64,000 bases of DNA, from positions 2,108,001 to 2,172,000 of the forward strand of contig OZ245886.1 of assembly GCA_965229525.1 (NCBI GenBank), written 5' to 3'. Position 1 is the first letter of the stretch; each line of letters begins with the position of its first letter. The stretch comes from HXMU1420-13 sp965229525 (GTDB taxonomy: Bacteria; Bacteroidota; Rhodothermia; Balneolales; Balneolaceae). Shown one piece after another: positions 41,846 to 51,251 of the stretch. The notes beneath the pieces are model-generated. The model saw nothing but the letters and a program-made list of their open reading frames with translations. It had not been told where the DNA came from and searched no databases. A program made the translations under genes and the position numbers.

Positions 41846-42791
41846 TACTTCTGACTTTTAAGTATTCAAATTGCTTTTGCAATCCCTCATTTAAATGGGT
41901 CTGCGGATTATACCCGAGTAATTCACCTGCTCTTTCGATACTGGCATACGTTTGGAAAACATCTCCTTCTTTTCGTTGCTGATATTCGATCCGTGCTTTC
42001 TCCCCACTTATAAGTTCAATGGCCGCTATCAATGCAGAAAGTGTAATGGGTTCCGAGTTTCCTAAATTAATGATTTCTCCATTCCCCGGTAATTCTGTGG
42101 CTAATGCAATTCCTTGTATAATATCATCAATAAAAGTGTAATCCCGACGTGTGCTACCGTCACCATAAAGTGTAACCGGTATGTGATTCATTAACTGCTG
42201 GAAGAATTTTGAAATACCCATATCAGGACGTTGTCGGGGTCCATAAACACTAAAAAACCTGAGTATGGTATACTTTAGACCCTTTGACTGTCCAAACTCA
42301 GCACAGATATGTTCGCCTTCAATTTTGGTAGCAGCATAAGGACTAACTGGATCAGATAAGATATCATCCTCTTTGAAAGGCACTTTATTCGTTTCGCCAT
42401 ACACTGATGAACTTGATGCAAATAACAGTTTAGCCGATGAGTGATCGGTCATCACATCAAGCAGGGTTTTGGTCCCACTTATATTAACTCTTTGATAAAG
42501 TTCAGGATTTAAAACCGATGGACGAACACCGGCTTTAGCCGCAAGATGAAGTACCACATCAATCTTAAAGGAGTTAAAAATTTTCACTAACAGGTTTTTA
42601 TCGAGAATATCACCTTCAATAAAAGCAAAATTAGTGTTCTCGAGAGCATTGGTTAGATTTTGGTGCTTAAGAGCCGGATCATAAAAATCATCAAAATTAT
42701 CCAGCCCAATAACCCGCTCTCCTCTTTGCAAGAAAAATTCAGCTGAATGTGAACCAATAAAACCGGCTACACCGGTAATCAGAATAGTCAT
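41838..42791 (-). CDS. NAD-dependent nucleotide-sugar epimerase
   Basis: A 317-residue extended SDR, closest in look to UDP-glucuronate 4-epimerases. GVAGFIGSHSAEFF (7-20) binds NAD, SSSSVYGE holds the catalytic Ser/Thr region and YAATK is the YxxxK motif. LRFFSVYGPRQRPDM is typical of UDP-glucuronate/galactose epimerases. It probably supplies a sugar for surface polysaccharide, together with the glycosyltransferase 48 bases upstream. Confidence 0.88.
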   Translation of the reverse strand: MTILITGVAGFIGSHSAEFFLQRGERVIGLDNFDDFYDPALKHQNLTNALENTNFAFIEGDILDKNLLVKIFNSFKIDVVLHLAAKAGVRPSVLNPELYQRVNISGTKTLLDVMTDHSSAKLLFASSSSVYGETNKVPFKEDDILSDPVSPYAATKIEGEHICAEFGQSKGLKYTILRFFSVYGPRQRPDMGISKFFQQLMNHIPVTLYGDGSTRRDYTFIDDIIQGIALATELPGNGEIINLGNSEPITLSALIAAIELISGEKARIEYQQRKEGDVFQTYASIERAGELLGYNPQTHLNEGLQKQFEYLKVRSSV

Positions 42792-42839
42792 TTAATGATG
42801 TATAAGAGGTGATGAAATCGAGAGAAAATACGAGCCCTT

Positions 42840-43829
42840 TTAATCAGAAACCGTGATTTTTCGTAATCGATAAGGTTTTTTCTCCTGGCCTTCGTAGTAG
42901 ACGCGCATCAATATTTCTACAATTATGCCAGTGGTTAAAAACTGAAGTCCGCCAAAAAAAGTAATGAGCCCTAAAATAAGGAGAGGTTTTCCCCAAATAT
43001 CCTGCCCCATCAGTTTTAGCCCAAATAAATAAAGATTGATCCCAACACCAACCATCGTAAAGAGCATCCCAATTCCGCCAAAAAGATGCATAGGTTTACT
43101 GAGGTATCGCTGGAAGAAAATCATCAGAATAAGATCGCTCAAAACTTTATAGGTTCGGCTTAGTCCATATTTGGAATCTCCTGAAGTTCTTGGATGATGT
43201 TTTACCTCTATTTGATCGATGGAAGCACCCTCTAAATGTGTAAGTAGCGGTATAAATCGATGCAATTCGCCATACAAGCCAATGCGTTTTGCAATATCAG
43301 ATTTAATCACTTTCAATGTGCAACCGGCATCTTTAATGTCTATTCCTGTTAATCGACCAATGAGTTTATTAGCAATGAAGCTTGGTAATTTTCGAAGGAT
43401 GAACCCATCTTTTCTGTTGGCACGAATTCCGGCGAGAACATCTAAATTACGTTGTAAAACAACATCCAGCATTTTTGGAATATCCGTAGGATCATTTTGG
43501 AGGTCGCCATCCATTAATACCACATAATCACCAGAGGCATGATCAATTCCAGCTGCCAGTGCACTACTTTGTCCATAATTTTTTTGTAGCTCGATAAGTT
43601 GCATTCCCGGTCTCATCACTTGCTTCACATTTTCGACGGTTGCGTCTTTCGAGCCATCATCCACATAAATTAACTCGAAATGGATATCAGTTAATGCGGC
43701 ATAAATAGCTTCAACCAATGGCTTAATATTTTCCTCTTCGTTATACACACAAACTACCACAGATAACATGGGAGGTTTAAACTCTGATTTTTCTGTAGTC
43801 TGATCTTTTTCTTCGAAAATGGCTTTCAT
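42840..43829 (-). CDS. Family 2 glycosyltransferase, polyprenyl-phosphate sugar transferase type
   Basis: A 329-residue protein with an N-terminal GT-A domain (VVVCVYNEEENIKPLVEAI at about 24; VDDGSKD; MDGDLQNDP with the DxD-like metal site) and two C-terminal membrane helices (about 235-260 and 275-300). This is the layout of DPM1/ArnC/GtrB enzymes that load a sugar on undecaprenyl phosphate. It leads the GT2-epimerase-Nudix unit on the minus strand, divergent from the PfkB gene. Confidence 0.9.
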   Translation of the reverse strand: MKAIFEEKDQTTEKSEFKPPMLSVVVCVYNEEENIKPLVEAIYAALTDIHFELIYVDDGSKDATVENVKQVMRPGMQLIELQKNYGQSSALAAGIDHASGDYVVLMDGDLQNDPTDIPKMLDVVLQRNLDVLAGIRANRKDGFILRKLPSFIANKLIGRLTGIDIKDAGCTLKVIKSDIAKRIGLYGELHRFIPLLTHLEGASIDQIEVKHHPRTSGDSKYGLSRTYKVLSDLILMIFFQRYLSKPMHLFGGIGMLFTMVGVGINLYLFGLKLMGQDIWGKPLLILGLITFFGGLQFLTTGIIVEILMRVYYEGQEKKPYRLRKITVSD

Positions 43830-43956
43830 GTAAATGGTTAAATGCGTGCTAAATATAATTCAAGTGGACGAAACATAAATGACCAAAAGGAACTTCCTCT
43901 TCTTTTAATCGATTTGATGTGTGCGTACCTTTAGAACAATTAAATAAGCATTCAAA

Positions 43957-44952
43957 TTGATGAAAAAATACAATGTTTATGGCATTGGTAATGCCCTTGT
44001 AGATTTAGAGTTCAAAGTAACTCAGCAGTTTATCGATGAACACAAAGTTCCTAAAGGGCTGATGACACTTGTAGACGAAAATAAACAGAATCGTTTGATT
44101 GAGGCGATTGATCATAATAGTGTGATAAAAAAATCTGGGGGATCGGCGGGGAATACAGTAATGGCCGTTACACAATTTGGTGGAAAAACCTTCTATTCGT
44201 GCAAGATATCAAATGACGAGTACGGAGATCATTTTATCAGAGATATGCATGACGCAGGTGTTGAGACAAATCTCGATACCATCGAACGTGAGGATGGGCA
44301 TACGGGTAAATGTTTAGTAATGATCACAGAAGATGCTGATCGTACCATGAATACTTTTTTGGGTATTAGTGTGGATTTGTCCATTAATGAGGTAGATGAG
44401 GATGCAGTGAGAAATTCAGAGTATATCTATCTGGAAGGGTACCCGGTAACCTCCGATTCTGCATTTGATGCTCTTAGATATACTAAAAAAATAGCCGAAG
44501 AAAATGGCATCCTAACATCCCTTACGCTATCAGATCCATCTATTGTAAAAATCTTCAAAGAGCGATTTGTGAAATTGATCGGTGCTTCGGTAGATCTATT
44601 GTTTTGCAACGAGGAAGAAGCCATGGAATTTACTGGCCAAAGTAATTTACTAGATGCTCGGGAAGCTCTAAAAAAAGACGCAAAACGTTTTGTGATAACT
44701 CAGGGGGCAAACGGTGCTATGATTTATGATGGTGATACCTACATCGATATAGAACCTTATGCCGTAAAAGCAATAGACACAAACGGGGCAGGTGATATGT
44801 TTGCCGGAGCCTTTTTATATGGATTAACAAATGGTCTCGGATATGCAGGCGCAGGGAAATTAGCTAGTTTGGCGTCGTCTAGAGTTGTAGCACAATATGG
44901 GCCAAGGTTAAGCTTAGATAAAGTGCAAGAAATCAAAAAGAGGTTCCATTGA
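43957..44952 (+). CDS. PfkB family carbohydrate kinase, adenosine-kinase-like
   Basis: A 331-residue ribokinase-fold kinase. GIGNALVDLEF at the start, GGSAGNTVMAVTQFGGKTFYSCKISNDEYG in the sugar site, and DTNGAGDMFAGAFLYGL near the C-terminus with the catalytic Asp of the PfkB signature. The N-terminal layout resembles bacterial adenosine/guanosine kinases. The substrate is not certain. It heads a run of three coupled genes with SemiSWEET and RdgB. Confidence 0.88.
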   Translation: MMKKYNVYGIGNALVDLEFKVTQQFIDEHKVPKGLMTLVDENKQNRLIEAIDHNSVIKKSGGSAGNTVMAVTQFGGKTFYSCKISNDEYGDHFIRDMHDAGVETNLDTIEREDGHTGKCLVMITEDADRTMNTFLGISVDLSINEVDEDAVRNSEYIYLEGYPVTSDSAFDALRYTKKIAEENGILTSLTLSDPSIVKIFKERFVKLIGASVDLLFCNEEEAMEFTGQSNLLDAREALKKDAKRFVITQGANGAMIYDGDTYIDIEPYAVKAIDTNGAGDMFAGAFLYGLTNGLGYAGAGKLASLASSRVVAQYGPRLSLDKVQEIKKRFH

Positions 44953-45215
44953 TGTCTGGGATGGAATTAATTGGCTGGGCTGGATTTCTTTTACTTGTAG
45001 CTGCTTGGGTTCCTCAAACGATTGACACTATCAAAGCGGGTAAAACAGATGTAAACATGGTTTTCATCATATTGTATGTGATATCAAGTGCACTACTAAC
45101 AATTTATGCGGTAATTAATGTTGATTATGTTTTCATAGCGCTGAATGGATTACTTACCATAGGCAGCGGAATAAATCTCTTCTATAAATTAAAGCCAAGA
45201 AAATCGGATGGATAA
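44952..45215 (+). CDS. SemiSWEET-type PQ-loop sugar transporter
   Basis: An 87-residue protein with three membrane helices, the single triple-helix unit of SemiSWEET transporters, which work as dimers for sugar diffusion. The PQ motif is in AAWVPQTIDTIKAGKTDVNM, followed by FIILYVISSALLTIYAV and a third helix. The ATG overlaps the PfkB stop (TGATG), and the end overlaps rdgB by eight bases. The coupling to a sugar/nucleoside kinase suggests uptake and phosphorylation of a related compound; inference. Confidence 0.85.
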   Translation: MSGMELIGWAGFLLLVAAWVPQTIDTIKAGKTDVNMVFIILYVISSALLTIYAVINVDYVFIALNGLLTIGSGINLFYKLKPRKSDG

Positions 45216-45786
45216 ACTCGTTCTGGCTTCCAGAAACAAGCATAAAATAGGAGAAATGCGTGAACTACTTCTACCTCTCGGAATTGAAGTGATGTCTGCA
45301 CTGGATTTTCCCGAATTACAGGAAGTGGAAGAAGATCAACCAACGCTTGATGGAAATGCTCTAAAGAAGGCCAGATATGTTCATGAAGTTACTGGGTTAC
45401 CTTCATTATCTGATGATACAGGCTTGGAAGTAGACGCTCTGAATGGAGCTCCAGGGGTTTTTTCTGCACGATATGCCGGTGAGAATGTAACCTATCAGGA
45501 TAATGTGTCGAAATTACTATCAGAATTGGAAGGAAAAGAAAACCGAAATGCCCAGTTTAGAACGGTGATGGCATTTATTGATGGAGAAATTGAACATACC
45601 TTTGAAGGAACTGTACCAGGTGTGATAACCAATCAACAAAAAGGGTTAGGAGGCTTTGGGTATGATCCTATATTTCTTCCAGAAGGATTCGACAAAACAT
45701 TTGCAGAACTAGATCCTGAGGATAAAAACGCAATCAGTCATCGTGGTCGAGCCATTCAAAAGTTCGTAGCATTTCTATCTGCTTAG
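45208..45786 (+). CDS. rdgB: XTP/dITP (non-canonical purine NTP) diphosphatase
   Basis: Removes inosine and xanthosine triphosphates from the nucleotide pool. The 192-residue HAM1-family protein starts KLVLASRNKHKIGEM (T/SxxxxK phosphate motif), then SDDTGLEVDALNGAPGVFSARYAG, and GGFGYDPIFLPEG near the C-terminus, ending with SHRGRAIQKF. The motifs are complete. Confidence 0.95.
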   Translation: MDKLVLASRNKHKIGEMRELLLPLGIEVMSALDFPELQEVEEDQPTLDGNALKKARYVHEVTGLPSLSDDTGLEVDALNGAPGVFSARYAGENVTYQDNVSKLLSELEGKENRNAQFRTVMAFIDGEIEHTFEGTVPGVITNQQKGLGGFGYDPIFLPEGFDKTFAELDPEDKNAISHRGRAIQKFVAFLSA

Positions 45787-45801
45787 TCGTTTCTTCATTC
45801 T

Positions 45802-47343
45802 ATGCAATTTGGACCTCTCGATTACATAGTCTTAGTAATTTATTTAATCGCAGTAGCCTTCTTTGGGCTAAAAGCTTCAGGAAAACAATCCTCCACACGA
45901 GACTATTTTTTAGGTGGTGATGGGATTCCGTGGTGGGCAGTGCTTTTTTCAGTTGTTGCCACAGAAACGAGCACTTTAACGTTCATAAGTATCCCGGCAG
46001 TTGCATACGGAGGCAATCTTACATTTTTACAAATCACGATTGGATATCTGATTGGACGTGTATTGGTGGCGCTTTACTTCCTGCCGAAATATTTTGATGG
46101 TGAGATGTATACCGCTTATCAATTTTTAGATAAGCGATTCGGACGTTCCATGAGAATAGCAACGAGTGCTACTTTTATGATAACCCGATTATTAGCAGAT
46201 GGGGTTCGATTGTTCGCTACAGCAATTCCACTCGCTATCATTCTTCGGTTAGGCGGAGCATTTGTGGCCTGGACAGACCTCGAACTTTATTTGCTTTCAA
46301 TAACTGTGATTGCAGTAATAACTCTCTTTTATACCTTTTTTGGTGGAATAAAAGCTGTTGTTTGGATGGATGTTGTTCAACTTGGTGTGTACTTATTTGG
46401 TGCTGGTATAGCTTTATTCATTCTCCTATATCAACTACCCGAGGGATGGCAAACTGTATCAGAATTTGCTGCTTCCGATAATAAAACGCAGATCATTCGT
46501 TGGGGTTTTGATCTGCCTTTTAAGGAGTTTATCGCTCAACCTTATACGATACTAACCGCAGTTGTTGGTGGGGCTGTATTTTCATTAGCATCACACGGTA
46601 CAGATCAACTGTTAGTACAAAGACTATTGGCCTCAGGAAGTTTGAAATCAGCACAAAAAGCATTAATTGGTAGTGGCTTTGTAGTGATTTTTCAGTTTGC
46701 CCTGTTTTTAGTTATCGGTTTGATGTTGTATGCATTTTATAGTGCACAATCACCCGAAGCTCTTGGACTCGCCACTAATGACGAGATCTTTGCTATGTTC
46801 ATAGTCGAACAACTTCCTGCAGGTATTTCTGGGTTGATTGTTGCCGCACTTTTTGCAGCTGCTATGAGCAGCTTAAGCTCATCACTCAATTCTTTGGCTT
46901 CTGCATCAACATTCGACTTAATTAAGCCACTTTCTAAAAAAACCATTAGTCAGGATCAGGAGTTAAAAATCTCTCGAATTGTAACGTTGATTTGGGGCGG
47001 TATACTTACAGGTTCGGCGATTTTATTTGCCATTTTACAGTTGAATGCTGGAGAACGCCCAACCGTGGTTGAGCTAGGATTAGGTATTGCATCCTACACT
47101 TATGGTGGCTTATTAGGAGCATTTGGTTTGGGAATACTGTTTAAATCACCAAATTCGAAAGACGCAATGTTAGGCTTCTTCGTTGGATTAACCTCGCTTT
47201 TATTCATGGTACAAGGGCCAATTCAGAATTTCTTGCCAGGCGATGGTTTAACTATAGCATGGCCTCTGTATACTCTTTTCGGAAGTATAATTGTAATCAG
47301 CGTCGGTTATCTATCTTCGATGATCAGATCTAATCAAGAATAG
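45802..47343 (+). CDS. Sodium:solute symporter (SSS family)
   Basis: A 513-residue membrane transporter with about 13 helices, sodium-driven. DYIVLVIYLIAVAFFGLKASGKQSSTRDYFLGG begins the family signature, with VVATETSTLTFISIPAVAYGGNLTFLQ on the ion/substrate path and SLSSSLNSLASASTFDLIKP holding the conserved Ser pair of the sodium site. The substrate (sugar, sialic acid, pantothenate or other) cannot be told. It starts 15 bases after rdgB and overlaps a convergent gene at its end. Confidence 0.93.
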   Translation: MQFGPLDYIVLVIYLIAVAFFGLKASGKQSSTRDYFLGGDGIPWWAVLFSVVATETSTLTFISIPAVAYGGNLTFLQITIGYLIGRVLVALYFLPKYFDGEMYTAYQFLDKRFGRSMRIATSATFMITRLLADGVRLFATAIPLAIILRLGGAFVAWTDLELYLLSITVIAVITLFYTFFGGIKAVVWMDVVQLGVYLFGAGIALFILLYQLPEGWQTVSEFAASDNKTQIIRWGFDLPFKEFIAQPYTILTAVVGGAVFSLASHGTDQLLVQRLLASGSLKSAQKALIGSGFVVIFQFALFLVIGLMLYAFYSAQSPEALGLATNDEIFAMFIVEQLPAGISGLIVAALFAAAMSSLSSSLNSLASASTFDLIKPLSKKTISQDQELKISRIVTLIWGGILTGSAILFAILQLNAGERPTVVELGLGIASYTYGGLLGAFGLGILFKSPNSKDAMLGFFVGLTSLLFMVQGPIQNFLPGDGLTIAWPLYTLFGSIIVISVGYLSSMIRSNQE

Positions 47344-47704
47344 TCTGCCGCTTTTCGTTACTAGTAACCAATTCGACAAAATTATTTAACCCTTCCAGGT
47401 TTTTTAGATCAACATGGTACTCTATGGTCTCAAAAAGGTCGGCTAAATATTCACGAAGCTCAAAGTCGAAAGAAGAAGTATCTAAATTCATAATCGATTT
47501 TGTGCTTTCGAAATCTTTCTTGTCTAATGTAAGTTTGAAGTCGATTTCAGCTCTTGTAAATGTAATAATTTCATCCTCTAGATCTTCATTCATTGTTTTA
47601 TAGCTGTACGTATTTGGATCATCTCGAATCCAGTCTATTTTTCCTGAGGTTGTAGCATTTTTTAATTCTTCAAGTGCTGATATATATTGACTTATTGCTT
47701 TCAT
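47330..47704 (-). CDS. Hypothetical acidic protein (124 aa)
   Basis: A 124-residue acidic protein with no membrane segment (begins MKAISQYISALEELKNATTSGKI and contains SYKTMNEDLEDEIITFTRAEIDFKLTLDKKDF). The pattern of a helix, then strands, then a helix (RILADLFETIEYH-like end) looks like a folded domain but I do not know it. It overlaps the symporter's end by 14 bases in the opposite direction. Confidence 0.5.
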   Translation of the reverse strand: MKAISQYISALEELKNATTSGKIDWIRDDPNTYSYKTMNEDLEDEIITFTRAEIDFKLTLDKKDFESTKSIMNLDTSSFDFELREYLADLFETIEYHVDLKNLEGLNNFVELVTSNEKRQTILD

Positions 47705-47898
47705 GATAACCAGTAAAATTGATGAAACTTGAACATTATATACCTATAACCAGAAAGAGTTCGTAATGTTTCTTGTCTATAGTAAAAAGAACACTTTACA
47801 GGTCTTTTGTTACATTAACGCGTAATAAATGAGTACACTTATTTATATACTTTATATTTGACTTCTGAATTCGTACTCTTATCAAAATATCGGGTAAG

Positions 47899-48399
47899 GT
47901 GTCAAATAAAATAGATTTAGTTAAACAATTTTATGACGCGCTAAATAGAGGTGATTATAAATTTGTAAATCGTTTATATCATTCTGACGCACGCTATAAA
48001 GACGAAATTTTCGATTTCCAAGGAGCCGAAATACACGCGCTTTGGTATAGCGCAACCCGACCGGAAATGAAACTCTTTGCAAAACTCGAATCCATACATG
48101 AAGAGAATGATAAAGTTGTTACTGAATGGATAATGACCTATACCTTAGATGTTATAAATAGAAGAATTTCATTAAGGGAAAAAGGTACATTCGTTTTTCA
48201 AGGAGAGAAAATTATCAAACACACTGATGAGTATGATTTCTGGTCATGGTGTACCCAAGCTTTTGGCATCATTGGTAGAGCCTTGGGCTGGTCTGTTTGG
48301 CTTCAAAACAGAGTTAAAAAGCAAGCAAGGAAAAGTGTACTTGCTCAATTATATTCATCACAAGGATTATTAAACAGTGAACGAACAAGACCGAAATAA
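47899..48399 (+). CDS. SnoaL-like (NTF2 fold) protein, copy A
   Basis: A 166-residue protein of the SnoaL/NTF2-like fold (VKQFYDALNRGDYKFVNRLYHSDARYKDEIFDFQG, then EYDFWSWCTQAFG). Such proteins may be isomerases, hydrolases or binding proteins. It starts with GTG. It is clearly homologous to the next gene over nearly the full length, including the FWxWxTQAxG and WSxxLxNxVxKQA tail. The overlap of 23 bases suggests coupled translation and perhaps a heterodimer. Confidence 0.8.
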   Translation: MSNKIDLVKQFYDALNRGDYKFVNRLYHSDARYKDEIFDFQGAEIHALWYSATRPEMKLFAKLESIHEENDKVVTEWIMTYTLDVINRRISLREKGTFVFQGEKIIKHTDEYDFWSWCTQAFGIIGRALGWSVWLQNRVKKQARKSVLAQLYSSQGLLNSERTRPK

Positions 48400-48871
48400 C
48401 GCTCTAATTCATACATTTTATTCCTCTTTTGCGCAAAGAGACTACAAAACTATGGGCGAATGTTATCATGCAGAAGTAAAATTTAAAGACGAAGCATTCC
48501 AGCTTCAAGGAAAGCAGGTTCCAGCAATGTGGCATATGCTTTGTGAGCGTGGCAAGGATTTAACAATCGATTATGATCAAGTAGAAGTATCTGCCAATAC
48601 AGGTTCAGCAAATTGGATTGCACACTATACTTTTTCTGCCACAAAGCGACCCGTAGTAAATGAAATTGCTGCTTCTTTTATATTTAAAGATGGATTAATC
48701 ATAAACCACCAAGACGATTTTGACTTCTGGCGATGGAGTACTCAGGCTCTTGGGTTCCCAGGGTTGATATTAGGATGGAGTCCTTTTCTAAAAAATAAAG
48801 TGCGAAAACAGGCACTTGATTCATTAAATGCGTTTATTTCCAAACATCCTGAGTATCAGGACGGCAATTGA
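48377..48871 (+). CDS. SnoaL-like (NTF2 fold) protein, copy B
   Basis: A 164-residue paralogue of the preceding gene (FYSSFAQRDYKTMGECYHAEVKFKDEAFQLQG, then DFDFWRWSTQALG). It starts with GTG inside the end of copy A. The shared features include an acidic pocket motif (KDEAF/KDEIF) and the common C-terminal tail. The ligand is unknown. The aminotransferase gene begins 15 bases after it. Confidence 0.8.
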   Translation: MNEQDRNNALIHTFYSSFAQRDYKTMGECYHAEVKFKDEAFQLQGKQVPAMWHMLCERGKDLTIDYDQVEVSANTGSANWIAHYTFSATKRPVVNEIAASFIFKDGLIINHQDDFDFWRWSTQALGFPGLILGWSPFLKNKVRKQALDSLNAFISKHPEYQDGN

Positions 48872-48886
48872 TGATTTAGGTACATT

Positions 48887-50185
48887 ATGAGACAAAAACT
48901 GCTTAGCGCGGGGGCAAACGAGCTTAGCTACGAGATTCGAGAGATCGTTAAAAAGGCAAAAATCCTCCAAAAACATGGAGTAGAAATTTTCTGGGAAAAC
49001 ATTGGAGATCCGATTCAAAAAAACGCCAAAATACCAGATTGGATTAAAGATATTGTTACCGAGTTAGCCCGGAATGAAAAAACCTATGGATATTGCGATT
49101 CAAAGGGAGAATTAACCACTCGGGAATTTCTCGCCGAACGAAATAATCGATTGGGAGGAGTTCAAATCACCCCCGATGATATACTTTTCTTCAATGGATT
49201 GGGTGATGCCATTGCAACCTTGTATCATTACCTCACACCCACTACACGCGTTATTGGTCCTTCCCCTGCTTATTCAACACATTCTTCGGCAGAGGCTGCC
49301 CATGCTAATCATCATCCGCTAACCTATACGTTGGACCCGGAGAATCATTGGTATCCGGACATGGAAGATTTGCGAAATAAGGTGAAGTATAATCCTAATA
49401 TTGTCGCCATTTTGTTGATCAATCCTGATAACCCAACGGGGATGGTGTACCCAAAAAAGATTTTGCAAGAGATAGTTGAACTTGCTCGAGAGTACGACCT
49501 CTTCTTGATTTCTGATGAAATTTACAACCAAATCACCTACAACGGTGCCCGAGCCTACGCTCTTTCGGAAGTGATTGGAGATGTTCCAGGAATTGCGATG
49601 AAAGGAATCTCTAAAGAACTTCCATGGCCGGGTTCTCGCTGTGGCTGGATTGAATGTTACAATCGTGATGTTGATCCTGAATTTAAACGACTTTGCCACG
49701 TGCTTGACGATGCCAAAATGATCGAGGTTTGCTCCACTACGTTGCCTCAAATGGCCATCCCAAAAATTCTTGGAGATCCCCGATATGAGGAGTATCGTTC
49801 AGAGTTAAACAAAAAAACCGGCGAACGAAGTACGTTTATCTCTGAAACCTTGCAGGAAATCCCAGAGCTTACTTTTAATCCAACATACGGCGCGTTTTAT
49901 AACACAATTGTTTTCAAAAATGGAACACTTACACATAGCCAAACGCTCCCGATTGAAAATCCACAGGTTAAAGCGTTAGTAGAAGAATGGGTGGATGGAG
50001 TTACGCTCGATTTTCGATTTGTGTACTATTTACTGGGTGCAACCGGAATTTGTGTGGTTCCAATTTCCTCGTTCTGTTCTGATTTAAGAGGTTTCCGAGT
50101 TACACTTCTGGAAGAGGATGAAGAACTATTAAAGCGCACCTTCCTAACGCTTCGGGATGCCATTAGAACCTACCTCGATTCCTAA
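48887..50185 (+). CDS. Class I/II aminotransferase
   Basis: A 432-residue PLP aminotransferase. LINPDNPTGMVYPKKIL has the PLP-binding Asn, ISDEIYNQITY the Asp, GISKELPWPGSRCGW the PLP lysine and the Arg of fold type I, and RVTLLEEDEELL the C-terminal carboxylate-binding Arg. The order resembles alanine/aspartate-type aminotransferases, but the ELPWPGSR wording is not that of a family I can name. Together with the class IV aminotransferase and sulfotransferase-like genes downstream it may form a small pathway. Confidence 0.87.
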   Translation: MRQKLLSAGANELSYEIREIVKKAKILQKHGVEIFWENIGDPIQKNAKIPDWIKDIVTELARNEKTYGYCDSKGELTTREFLAERNNRLGGVQITPDDILFFNGLGDAIATLYHYLTPTTRVIGPSPAYSTHSSAEAAHANHHPLTYTLDPENHWYPDMEDLRNKVKYNPNIVAILLINPDNPTGMVYPKKILQEIVELAREYDLFLISDEIYNQITYNGARAYALSEVIGDVPGIAMKGISKELPWPGSRCGWIECYNRDVDPEFKRLCHVLDDAKMIEVCSTTLPQMAIPKILGDPRYEEYRSELNKKTGERSTFISETLQEIPELTFNPTYGAFYNTIVFKNGTLTHSQTLPIENPQVKALVEEWVDGVTLDFRFVYYLLGATGICVVPISSFCSDLRGFRVTLLEEDEELLKRTFLTLRDAIRTYLDS

Positions 50186-50262
50186 GAATTATAAATTTTG
50201 AATTATGGAATATGAATGATTACTCTCAATTCATAATCCATAATCTTTAATTCAATATTACA

Positions 50263-51177
50263 GTGGTTCACGGTACACATAATGCATTAGATGATCCTAG
50301 GAATGCAGAAGTTCTAATTTCTATAAATGGCGAACTATTTCCACGAAGAAACGCGAAAATCTCTGTTTTTGATTCTGGATATTTAGTGGGTGATGGAGTT
50401 TGGGAAGGACTTAGATTACACCATGGGACACTTGTTTTCTGGGATGATCACATGGACCGCCTGTATCAAGGTGCCAAGACGATTGGGATGGATATTGGCA
50501 TGACCAGAGATGAGATAAAGTCTCAAGTCGAAACAGTACTTGAAGCCAATAAAATGGACGATGGGGTGCATGTTCGGATTATGATAACCCGTGGAATCAA
50601 AAAGACACCAAGTCAGGATCCTCGCCTTACTATTTCCGAACCCAATGTCGTAATCGTAGCCGAGCACAAAAAAGCGGATCCCCAAACCCGAAATAAAGGA
50701 ATTACTTTATTTACAAGTACCATTCGTCGCGGCTCACCGGATTATCTTGATCCTCGTTTAAACTGCCATTCGAAACTGCATGAAGTTCAGGCGCTAATTC
50801 AAGCGATAGAAGCCGGTGCTGATGAGGCTCTAATGCTGGATATTCATGGATTTGTGAGTACCTGCAATGCAACAAACTTCTTTATGGTTAAAGATGGCGA
50901 AGTCTGGACCTCAACCGGACAGTATTGCATGAATGGAATCACCAGAGGTAAAGTGATTGAAATTTGCGAAGAGAATAACATCCCATGCTTCCAAAAAAAC
51001 TTCTCTTTGTTTGATGTGTATGGAGCCGATGAAACCTTTGTAACCGGAAGCTTCGGGGGACTTACACCGGTTACCAAAATTGATGGGCGTCAGATATCAG
51101 GATCGGTGCCGAGTACGATCACTGGACTGCTACAGAATTTATATGAAGGAAAAATTGAAGCCGCTTCGCGCATTTAA
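50263..51177 (+). CDS. Class IV aminotransferase (branched-chain/D-amino acid type)
   Basis: A 304-residue fold type IV PLP enzyme. VFDSGYLVGDGVWEGLRLHHG begins the family, the PLP lysine is in LNCHSKLHEVQALIQA, EALMLDIHGFVSTCNATNFF holds the Glu, and TGSFGGLTPVTKIDGR closes the site. It could be a branched-chain, D-amino acid or aminodeoxychorismate-type enzyme. It starts with GTG. An AT-rich dispersed repeat separates it from the upstream gene. Confidence 0.88.
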   Translation: MVHGTHNALDDPRNAEVLISINGELFPRRNAKISVFDSGYLVGDGVWEGLRLHHGTLVFWDDHMDRLYQGAKTIGMDIGMTRDEIKSQVETVLEANKMDDGVHVRIMITRGIKKTPSQDPRLTISEPNVVIVAEHKKADPQTRNKGITLFTSTIRRGSPDYLDPRLNCHSKLHEVQALIQAIEAGADEALMLDIHGFVSTCNATNFFMVKDGEVWTSTGQYCMNGITRGKVIEICEENNIPCFQKNFSLFDVYGADETFVTGSFGGLTPVTKIDGRQISGSVPSTITGLLQNLYEGKIEAASRI

Positions 51178-51251
51178 CACTCAAAATGAACAATTGAATA
51201 TGCTAGATTCCCAATTTTTAATCTTTCATTTTTAATTCTTAATTCCATGAA

